Assembly: GCA_021161305.1 (NCBI GenBank)
Contig: JAGHAW010000281.1
Coordinates: 1-5,156 of the forward strand
Length of the DNA: 5,156 bases
Source: Sulfurimonas sp.
Lineage (GTDB): Bacteria; Campylobacterota; Campylobacteria; Campylobacterales; Sulfurimonadaceae
Direction of reading: 5' to 3'
Shown here: in pieces, positions 1 to 5,156 of the stretch
Position numbering within the stretch: the stretch's first letter is position 1
How the letters are laid out: every line of letters starts with the position of its first letter
Notes under the pieces: model-generated
What the model was told of the DNA's origin: nothing
Seen by the model: the letters and a program-made list of their open reading frames with translations, nothing else
The model's database searches: none
Translations under genes and position numbers: made by a program

Positions 1-981
1 ATTTAATATATATGGAGCATAAACCTCTGTGATATTTTGCAAATCAAATAATCCAACTTGTTTCATTACTGCTTGATTTGCAGCGATTATAGTTATTTTC
101 TTATCTTTATGAACTTTTAATAGTGAAGCTACATCTGCAACTACCAACTCTCTGAAATCATCACTCTCTTGCAAAATCTCAACATCAAAACATTTACGAG
201 AAAGAGTTGGGTTATTAAGTGCATAAGCATCTACTAAAAGGTTATCTAAATTTCTTGAGAGTTTTACATTTTTACCATCTATAAAGTTTTTAGCACTATC
301 TCCTAGATACCAAAATCCTAAGGAGGCAACATCTTTAACAAGAGAATCAAACTCTGAATTATTCACTTTTTCAGTTAAAGAGTTAAACTCATCTTCATCT
401 AAAGAGTAAAAAGCTGGAGTAATAGTTAAACTATCTAACTCCTCTTTTTTAGTTCTTTGTGATTCTAGTTCAAACTCTTTTATCTGTTCAATCTCATCAT
501 CAAACAGAGAGATTCTTATAGGATGAAGAGAGGCAGGAGGATATATATCTATAATATCTCCACGAAAAGAGATCTCACCCTCAACCTGAACCATATCAAC
601 AAAGTTATAACCCCAAAAAAGCATTTGTTCTTTGAATGATTTAAGATTTATAGTAGTGCCGAACTCTAAGGTAGTTGAGCGTAAGAGGTTTTGGATTGGC
701 AGATGAAAAAGAAGACTTTTTAAAGGAGCAATAACAAGTGGCTTTTTTTTAGATAAGTAATAAGTTCTAAGAGCTGAAAAAAGTTGATGAAGTTCCTCTT
801 TAAAAGAACGCAAATCATCACCAAAACCTGCACGAAAATCTGGAAAAAGAATTACCTCTTCTTCAAAAAACTTTGCAACACTCTCTAACTCATGAGCTTC
901 CTTAGAACCTTCACAAATCAGAACTTCTAAAGTTTGCTTTTTTTGAGTTTTAAAATATTCATACAGTGAACTTTGTGACAT
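1..981 (-). CDS. mfd: Transcription-repair coupling factor Mfd, N-terminal part (cut by window edge)
   Basis: Mfd is a cytoplasmic DNA translocase that removes RNA polymerase stalled at lesions and recruits UvrA for nucleotide excision repair. Only the first 327 residues are here; the family is usually about 1,000-1,150 residues, so the RNA polymerase-interaction and helicase domains lie beyond the left edge. What is visible is the UvrB-like module. FPDFRAGFGDD (about residues 46-56) matches the early 'FPDWE' region, and VEGEISFRGDIIDIYPP (133-149) is the family's strongly conserved GEY-x-RGGIIDIFPP element. It is followed by ISLFDDEIEQIKEFE, the usual 'EFFGDEIESIR' segment. In other Mfd proteins this module binds UvrA and is autoinhibitory. 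The ATG at 979-981 follows an AGGA Shine-Dalgarno by 5 nt and lies 23 nt after the bactofilin stop, so it is probably co-transcribed. The assignment is firm despite truncation; synteny with Helicobacter (bactofilin then mfd) agrees. Confidence 0.93.
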   Translation of the reverse strand, partial: MSQSSLYEYFKTQKKQTLEVLICEGSKEAHELESVAKFFEEEVILFPDFRAGFGDDLRSFKEELHQLFSALRTYYLSKKKPLVIAPLKSLLFHLPIQNLLRSTTLEFGTTINLKSFKEQMLFWGYNFVDMVQVEGEISFRGDIIDIYPPASLHPIRISLFDDEIEQIKEFELESQRTKKEELDSLTITPAFYSLDEDEFNSLTEKVNNSEFDSLVKDVASLGFWYLGDSAKNFIDGKNVKLSRNLDNLLVDAYALNNPTLSRKCFDVEILQESDDFRELVVADVASLLKVHKDKKITIIAANQAVMKQVGLFDLQNITEVYAPYILN

Positions 982-986
982 TTATA

Positions 987-990
987 TCCT
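987..990 (-). promoter_or_regulatory. Ribosome binding site of mfd
   Basis: AGGA on the minus strand, 5 nt before the mfd ATG and inside the 23-nt gap after ccmA. It is short but suitably placed, and supports 981 as the start. The gap holds nothing resembling a terminator. Confidence 0.6.
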
Positions 991-1004
991 AAAACTTTTT
1001 GATT

Positions 1005-1415
1005 TTATGATTTACTTGTTGGCGTTTTAGTAAGAGTTGCAGGAGATGAGTTAGATTTTTTAACAATACTATTTCCTTCAAAAACACCTTTAGCTTCAAT
1101 AATAAGTTCAGTTGATTCTATAGAACCGTTTACTTTTCCAGCAGCTTTAATCTCAACTCTGTGTGCATTAATAGTACCTTCAACATAACCCTGTACTACT
1201 AATCTTTGAGTTGTGATATCACCTTTTATATGTCCATTTTTACCAATATTTACCTCTTTTTGAGAGTGTATCACACCTTCAAATTCACCATCAACATAGA
1301 GATTACAAGAAAGGCTCATTTCACCCTTCATTGTTGAACCTGCAGTGATGATGGTAGTGTTTGTGTCGGGTTGGGTACTTTTATTTGAGCTGTCGCTGTT
1401 ATTAAAGATTGCCAT
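1005..1415 (-). CDS. ccmA: Bactofilin CcmA, cell-shape cytoskeletal protein
   Basis: This 136-residue bactofilin is a cytoskeletal protein that polymerises without nucleotide at the inner face of the cytoplasmic membrane. A polar, probably disordered N-tail (about 1-19) leads into a right-handed beta-helix (about 20-118) of short Gly/Val-rich repeats. Visible elements are LYVDGEFEGVI (39-49), NGHIKGDI (60-67), VVQGYVEGTI (73-82) and AAGKVNGSI (91-99). A Ser/Thr/Lys-rich C-tail (119-136) ends it. Length, the MAIF start and the repeats closely resemble H. pylori CcmA as I remember it; there CcmA is required for helical shape and works with Csd1. (The name is unrelated to cytochrome c maturation CcmA.) The first 88 nt overlap the end of the peptidase gene in another frame. 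The chosen ATG (1413-1415) has a strong AAGGAGA 10 nt upstream. An internal ATG (Met29) exactly overlaps the peptidase stop, but starting there would remove part of the first beta rung, so it is the less likely start. Confidence 0.93.
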   Translation of the reverse strand: MAIFNNSDSSNKSTQPDTNTTIITAGSTMKGEMSLSCNLYVDGEFEGVIHSQKEVNIGKNGHIKGDITTQRLVVQGYVEGTINAHRVEIKAAGKVNGSIESTELIIEAKGVFEGNSIVKKSNSSPATLTKTPTSKS

Positions 1416-2272
1416 GGTATTTTTTTCTCCTTTTCAAATATCTCTTTATAATTTTTTACATTCCACTGTATAAACCAATATGGGTTTACAGCACGAGATA
1501 TAAACCTAATCTCATAATGAAGATGTGGTCCACTGCTCATACCGGAGTTACCTGTATAAGCTATTAGGTCACCTTTTTTTACAAATTTACCAGATTTTAT
1601 CACAATCTTGTTTAAATGACCAAAATAACTCCTAAAACCATAGTTATGCTGAAGAATAATCAGTTTCCCGTAACCACTGCTTTTATGCATCCCTGCCCAC
1701 TCAACTATCCCATCAGCCGTGGCATAGACAGGAGTTTTCATCTTAGCTCTCATATCAGTTCCACGGTGGAATTCTCTTCTATTTAGAGTTGGGTGTATTC
1801 TATAACCAAACTTGCTTGTAATACCTTTATACTCAATAGGAGAGCCACTTGGCACAAACTGAAACATAGCAGCCATATCTTGAGAGTTCAGTTTCGCTAT
1901 ATTTACTCTTTCCTTAAGGGGAATCTCCTCCACATGCGAAAGTCCTATCATTATCTCTATCTCATCAAGGGAATCAGAGACCTCAACCAACTCTCTTCTT
2001 TTAATGTCTAAAACTCTTTGAGTCTCTTGCATATTTTGATTTAATTTTGAATTTTTTAGCTTCAAATTGGAATATGCAATTTCCATCTCCAAGTGTTTTT
2101 TCTCTATCTCATCAACTTCACTGTTCAGATAAAGAATAGTCCCCACAGCACTCAAAGCAATAAAACCTAAAAATATCACAGCATAAAAAATTACATGCTT
2201 TACAAATTGATGAAGATTAAACTGTTTTACACCATTATCATCATTGATAGTAACTGTAAAATGATTATTCAT
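1328..2272 (-). CDS. csd1: Membrane-anchored M23/LytM peptidoglycan endopeptidase, Csd1-like
   Basis: Predicted periplasmic zinc endopeptidase that cuts peptide crosslinks in peptidoglycan. Residues 1-25 are a short cytoplasmic tail, about 26-48 form one transmembrane helix (a membrane anchor, no cleavable signal seen), and about 51-107 are a charged coiled coil. A linker leads to the LytM domain, about 146-265. The zinc/catalytic set is complete: H169 and D173 (HRGTD), H219 (FGHL), H250 and H252 (SGPHLHYE). YGKLIILQHNYGFRSYFGHL is the usual core strand pair. A Pro/Thr/Gln-rich tail (about 286-314) follows and is the part that overlaps ccmA. The 314-residue length, layout and place between folC and bactofilin match Helicobacter Csd1, which relaxes crosslinks for helical shape. 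Helicobacter has a second M23 gene here, csd2; this window has only one. The start overlaps the folC end by 8 nt and has AAGGG 6 nt upstream. Family is certain; orthology to Csd1 rests on motifs and synteny. Confidence 0.9.
   Translation of the reverse strand: MNNHFTVTINDDNGVKQFNLHQFVKHVIFYAVIFLGFIALSAVGTILYLNSEVDEIEKKHLEMEIAYSNLKLKNSKLNQNMQETQRVLDIKRRELVEVSDSLDEIEIMIGLSHVEEIPLKERVNIAKLNSQDMAAMFQFVPSGSPIEYKGITSKFGYRIHPTLNRREFHRGTDMRAKMKTPVYATADGIVEWAGMHKSSGYGKLIILQHNYGFRSYFGHLNKIVIKSGKFVKKGDLIAYTGNSGMSSGPHLHYEIRFISRAVNPYWFIQWNVKNYKEIFEKEKKIPWQSLITATAQIKVPNPTQTLPSSLQVQQ
1426..1432 (-). promoter_or_regulatory. Ribosome binding site of ccmA, inside the upstream peptidase gene
   Basis: AAGGAGA on the minus strand, the strongest Shine-Dalgarno in the window, 10 nt before the ccmA ATG and separated from it by an A-rich run. 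It lies wholly within the peptidase coding sequence, where it encodes part of the Glu/Lys stretch near residue 280. It supports the long (136-residue) bactofilin start and shows that the 88-nt overlap is a working arrangement, not a mis-called start. Confidence 0.8.
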
Positions 2273-3413
2273 TATATACCCTTAAAAACTCTTCCACTAC
2301 GCTAAATGAACCAAAAACCAGATATTTAGCATCTTCATCTATCTCTTTAAATGAGCAGTATTTTATCCCTAAAGAGTTTAAAGTGTTTTGAAGCGACTCT
2401 ATTAAAGCAATCCTTTCATTAGATATATCTATGATTTCCACATGCCTTATTATTGGTTTTAAAATATTTAAAATATCTTTATAATTTTTATCTTTGTAAC
2501 TGTTATAAACTAAAATATATTTCTCGCCCTTGAGAGCATCTGCTATAGAAGTTGCTGCTAATGTATTATGCCCAACATCTATTACAACATTTTTAGAAAT
2601 TTTAGTAAATCTGCCAAAGAGTTTAGAGTTTTTAAAACTACTCTCTTCATACTCAATATCTAAAAATTTCAATGCACTGATTGCAAGTTTCAAATTTTCC
2701 TGAAGATATGGTGCCAAATCAAGTATTTGAGAGATTTTTTCTATTTTAAGTCCATCCTCTGCTTTTAAAAGTTCATCATAAACAACTAGTTTGGCATTTT
2801 TTACATTTGCTATATTATTTGCAATTTCATAGACTTCACTAAATTTTTGCTTACCTAAAATAGTATTTCTTTGCATAGCCCGTAGTTTTGTTGTAGCTAT
2901 CTCTTTTATGCTTTTTCCTAAAAATGCTTCATGGTCTATATCTATGGGAGTTACTAAAGTTAATTCTTTATCAAAAACTGCTGTTGCATCATTTTCACCA
3001 CCAAGTCCAGCTTCTAAAACAACATAATCACACTCTATAAATATTAACATTGCCAAAAATGTTGTATATTCAAAATAGCTAAGAGAGTTAGATTCCTCCA
3101 TGCTTAAAATATTTTGTAACTTTTGATGTGCAACAGTTAGAATTTCATCACTTATATTTTCTCCATCACACCAAATTCTTTCATTAAACTCTATAATATG
3201 AGGAGATGTATAGTGACCAACTCTAAAACCTAAAGAGTACAAAGCCGTTGCTAAAAAACGCCCTGTTGTTCCTTTACCGTTTGTACCTATAAGATGGATA
3301 ATTTTTGGATTTGGAAGATAAGATTTAACTCTCTCGTATATCATTGGCATACGAGTATAGTCAATTTCATTATAATATAGAGGTTTACTCTCTAAAAATT
3401 TTGTAAGAAGCAT
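2265..3413 (-). CDS. folC: FolC: dihydrofolate synthase / folylpolyglutamate synthase
   Basis: Cytoplasmic Mur-ligase-family enzyme that uses ATP to join glutamate to dihydropteroate (dihydrofolate synthesis) and/or to extend the polyglutamate tail of folates. The ATP-binding P-loop GTNGKGTT is at 43-50, the omega-loop region TSPHIIEFNERI at 69-80, and the Mg-site segment LEAGLGGENDATAV at 133-146. IDIDHEAFLGKSIKEIATTK is at 157-176, where K176 sits where the family's carbamylated lysine is expected. GRFTKI is at 267-272 and DVGHN at 279-283 in the C-terminal domain. At 382 residues it is slightly short for the family (about 390-430). Some motifs differ from the usual GGRLDATN, EKAGI and DGAHN. 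Sequence alone does not say whether it has both activities. The start overlaps the preceding stop in TAATG, with no good Shine-Dalgarno in range, implying translational coupling to the cyclase gene. MurC-F are excluded by the folate-type GTNGKGT-TSPH pattern. Confidence 0.93.
   Translation of the reverse strand: MLLTKFLESKPLYYNEIDYTRMPMIYERVKSYLPNPKIIHLIGTNGKGTTGRFLATALYSLGFRVGHYTSPHIIEFNERIWCDGENISDEILTVAHQKLQNILSMEESNSLSYFEYTTFLAMLIFIECDYVVLEAGLGGENDATAVFDKELTLVTPIDIDHEAFLGKSIKEIATTKLRAMQRNTILGKQKFSEVYEIANNIANVKNAKLVVYDELLKAEDGLKIEKISQILDLAPYLQENLKLAISALKFLDIEYEESSFKNSKLFGRFTKISKNVVIDVGHNTLAATSIADALKGEKYILVYNSYKDKNYKDILNILKPIIRHVEIIDISNERIALIESLQNTLNSLGIKYCSFKEIDEDAKYLVFGSFSVVEEFLRVYNE
2279..2283 (-). 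promoter_or_regulatory. Ribosome binding site of the M23 peptidase gene
   Basis: AAGGG on the minus strand, 6 nt before the ATG at 2270-2272 and within the last codons of folC. It supports the start that overlaps folC by 8 nt. Confidence 0.55.
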
Positions 3414-4957
3414 TATATTTTATATGCTACCTGATTACGACCATCTTTTTTTGCTTTATATAGATACTCATCTGCAGAGTTGATTACACCTTTAAGTGAA
3501 ACATGTTTTTTTCTCTCTGAAACACCACAACTAACAGTTACCTCTATTCGTTTACCCTTATACATAAAACGGGCTTTTTGAACATGCTTTCTTACCTTCT
3601 CAGCAAAAATAGCCCCACCTTTCGTATCTGTTTCGCTAAGCAGTGCCATAAACTCTTCGCCACCAAATCGTCCAATAACATCAACACTTCTTGTTTCTTT
3701 TTTCAAAATTTTTGCAAAAGCAGATAAGACTGCATCACCAGCATCATGACCGAAGTTGTCATTTACAGCTTTAAAATGGTCTAAATCAAACATTACTACA
3801 GAAAAATTACGCCCATATCTTTCAAACTCTGCCTCTTTAATCCCCATAAACTCATCTAAGGCTCTTTTGTTATAAAGTTTGGTTAAAAAATCCTCTTTTG
3901 ATTCTTGTCTAACATCTTCAAGCTCTCTTTCTAACTCATGAACTCTTTGACTTAAAATATGTACTTCAGAACTATGAGTTGTTAAATCTTTACTAAGGAG
4001 TTGGGTATTTTCTTCTAAAGCTGTTGCAATAGTAAAAAGTTTTTTATGTGCTACTTTAAAATTTGAACTCGCTTCATCACTATACGATTCAAGTTCACTT
4101 TTAATAGATTGAATCTCCATAGTAGAGTTATCTGATTGTTCAATCATATCTATAAGTCTTAACGAGAGTTTATCTAAAACAACATCCAAAGATTTTACCA
4201 TCTCTTTTACGCTCTGTTTATCAAGTGATATTCTAAGTGATATTGCAGATTTTATCTCATCTTCTACACCTGTAGTATCTAAAAGCGAAGGATTATTTTT
4301 AATCTTTTCACTCAGTAGTGCCAACTTATCATTTACACTAGATGCGATAGATGGAACTAAAGAAGAAACTAAAAAGGCTGCTACTCGAGAGAGATCAAAA
4401 CTACCCACTTCAGACAACTTCGCACCAATAGTTAAATTTTCAACAGTTGATTTCAGATCACTACTATCTACACTGCCAAAAATTTTTAATTTTTGTAAAA
4501 AAGTATCATCATAAGTAGTTATAAAATTTACCCAAAGTTGTCTAAACTGCTCTATTTGAGAGGCACTGGCTCTTGAATCTAAAAGGCTTATACTCTTTTT
4601 TGCCAAAAGTGTTGCCTCTTTGTTATGCAGAACTTCTATAACTTGCAACACTCTTTTTGTAAAAATAGTTTGAGCTTCAAGTGCCTCTGAACAGACAGTT
4701 GAGTTTGTTCTATTTAATTTTGAAATCAAAAAACGAACCAACTCGGACATAGTTCTTATTCTATAATTTGTTAACTCTTTTTGAAACTCTTTGTTAAGCG
4801 TTTTACTATATTTATCCACATGATTACAATCTTCAACAGCCATACCGACTTTTTTTGACTCTTTACAAAAAGCCTCAGCATAAAAATCTGGAGTTAAAAG
4901 CTTTCCCTCTAACTCAAGTCTTTTAATTGATTTTTTTATAATACTTTGTATTGTCAT
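3413..4957 (-). CDS. Diguanylate cyclase (GGDEF) with an uncharacterised helical N-terminal region
   Basis: A 514-residue protein predicted to make c-di-GMP from two GTP. The GGDEF domain is about 352-514. DFLTKLYNKRALDEF (356-370) is the usual domain entry, and FDLDHFKAVNDNFGHDAGD (390-408) carries metal ligand D391 and the guanine-contact N399. The active loop is GGEEF at 432-436, a fully active variant in the family. An RxxD inhibitory I-site (R423-D426) lies exactly five residues before it, so product feedback is expected. VSCGVS (475-480) and ADEYLYKAKKDGRNQV complete the fold. Residues 1-350 match no sensor domain I recognise: there is no transmembrane segment or signal peptide, and the region is largely helical, with C31, C44 and C89 near the N-terminus. 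About 255-352 looks like a heptad coiled coil running straight into the cyclase, a typical signal-transmitting dimer linker. It lies between lptE and folC and ends in TAATG with folC. Catalytic class is confident; the input signal is unknown. Confidence 0.93.
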   Translation of the reverse strand: MTIQSIIKKSIKRLELEGKLLTPDFYAEAFCKESKKVGMAVEDCNHVDKYSKTLNKEFQKELTNYRIRTMSELVRFLISKLNRTNSTVCSEALEAQTIFTKRVLQVIEVLHNKEATLLAKKSISLLDSRASASQIEQFRQLWVNFITTYDDTFLQKLKIFGSVDSSDLKSTVENLTIGAKLSEVGSFDLSRVAAFLVSSLVPSIASSVNDKLALLSEKIKNNPSLLDTTGVEDEIKSAISLRISLDKQSVKEMVKSLDVVLDKLSLRLIDMIEQSDNSTMEIQSIKSELESYSDEASSNFKVAHKKLFTIATALEENTQLLSKDLTTHSSEVHILSQRVHELERELEDVRQESKEDFLTKLYNKRALDEFMGIKEAEFERYGRNFSVVMFDLDHFKAVNDNFGHDAGDAVLSAFAKILKKETRSVDVIGRFGGEEFMALLSETDTKGGAIFAEKVRKHVQKARFMYKGKRIEVTVSCGVSERKKHVSLKGVINSADEYLYKAKKDGRNQVAYKI

Positions 4958-4965
4958 AAAATATT

Positions 4966-4970
4966 TCCTT
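4966..4970 (-). promoter_or_regulatory. Ribosome binding site of the diguanylate cyclase gene
   Basis: AAGGA on the minus strand, 8 nt before the ATG at 4955-4957, inside the 21-nt gap after the lptE-like stop. It supports this start, and the lack of room for a promoter or terminator there argues for co-transcription with lptE. Confidence 0.65.
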
Positions 4971-4978
4971 AAATAAAT

Positions 4979-5156
4979 CTATTTTTTAACTCTAGCACCC
5001 TCAGCTGAAACTTGTGCTAAAAATGATTTAATAGCTTTTACAGAACTAAACTTAATAGCTTCAAATCTCTCCTGGTCACTAACAATAGCATTAGGAAGAA
5101 TAGAGAAATCGTATGTTCCTTTTGCACTATACTCTTTACTTAAACCATTATGATAC
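4979..5156 (-). CDS. lptE: C-terminal end of a probable LptE-like LPS-assembly lipoprotein (cut by window edge)
   Basis: The open frame enters from the right edge and ends at a TAG (4979-4981), giving the last 58 residues, from YHNGLSKEYS to a Lys-Lys end. Visible features are a strand-like stretch (KGTYDFSILPNAIVSD), then an amphipathic helix (RFEAIKFSSVKAIKSFLAQV) and a short basic tail. No signal peptide or lipobox can be seen because the N-terminus is missing. The LptE call rests mainly on place: in Campylobacter and Helicobacter the small lipoprotein gene just upstream of folC, next to leuS, is annotated LptE, the partner of LptD in inserting LPS into the outer membrane. The beta-strand-then-helix ending fits. 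The fragment alone would not prove it, so an unrelated conserved envelope protein remains possible. The next gene starts 21 nt after its stop. Confidence 0.55.
   Translation of the reverse strand, partial: YHNGLSKEYSAKGTYDFSILPNAIVSDQERFEAIKFSSVKAIKSFLAQVSAEGARVKK

Noticed and set aside
743..750. Run of eight T (A8 on the coding strand) in mfd, possible phase-variation tract
   Set aside because: It encodes ordinary lysines in an uninterrupted frame. A-runs of this length are common in AT-rich genomes, and contingency loci in this phylum are typically G/C tracts.
1328..1415. Frameshift error fusing or splitting the peptidase and bactofilin genes
   Set aside because: Both proteins have expected family lengths and complete domains, and ccmA has its own strong ribosome binding site, so a genuine gene overlap explains the region without a sequencing error.
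1793..2011. 72-codon plus-strand open frame
   Set aside because: It lies entirely antisense within the M23 peptidase coding region, over the linker and start of the LytM domain. It has no recognisable motif and looks like a chance shadow.
3413..4957. Degenerate or non-catalytic GGDEF domain, because the motif reads GGEEF
   Set aside because: GGEEF is a standard active variant; the metal, guanine and I-site residues are all present.
4958..4978. Terminator or promoter between the lptE-like gene and the cyclase
   Set aside because: Only 21 nt, AT-rich, containing a ribosome binding site; no inverted repeat and no room for a promoter.
1..5156. Mobile element, CRISPR array, tRNA or defence island
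   Set aside because: No direct or inverted repeats of note, no transposase or integrase motifs, no RNA-gene-like segment; the coding genes fill the window and the composition is even throughout.

Overview
The window is an AT-rich stretch in which every supported gene is on the minus strand. Read in transcription order (right to left) these are: the 3' end of a probable lptE, a GGDEF diguanylate cyclase, folC, an M23 (LytM) peptidase resembling Csd1, the bactofilin ccmA, and the first 327 codons of mfd. The order lptE-folC-M23 peptidase-bactofilin-mfd is the arrangement I recall around the cell-shape genes of Helicobacter pylori and Campylobacter jejuni. With the low GC and protein style, this points to Campylobacterota, probably a free-living Sulfurimonas-like or Arcobacter-like bacterium. 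The genus is a guess from composition and style, not a database match.

Layout. 4979-5156: C-terminal 58 residues of the LptE-like outer-membrane lipoprotein. 3413-4957: a 514-residue cytoplasmic protein with about 350 mostly helical residues of unknown type followed by a complete GGDEF domain with intact active site and I-site. 2265-3413: FolC. 1328-2272: single-pass membrane protein with coiled coil and a complete LytM zinc site. 1005-1415: bactofilin. 1-981: N-terminal UvrB-like part of Mfd, running off the left edge. The genes are extremely tight: spacings of 21 and 23 nt and overlaps of 1, 8 and 88 nt. There is no intergenic stretch over 23 nt, and I see no terminator or convincing promoter, so the whole window looks like the interior of one operon.

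How the genes relate. The peptidase and bactofilin very likely act together in shaping the peptidoglycan, since their Helicobacter counterparts are both needed for helical shape. LptE serves LPS export. FolC (folate metabolism) and Mfd (transcription-coupled repair) look like housekeeping passengers in the same transcript. The diguanylate cyclase between lptE and folC is the least expected member and is the best candidate for something not yet described: it could tie c-di-GMP production to envelope genes, but only its position supports that. The other point worth a second look is the 88-nt dual-coding overlap of the peptidase and bactofilin genes. I found no mobile element, RNA gene, CRISPR array or defence system.
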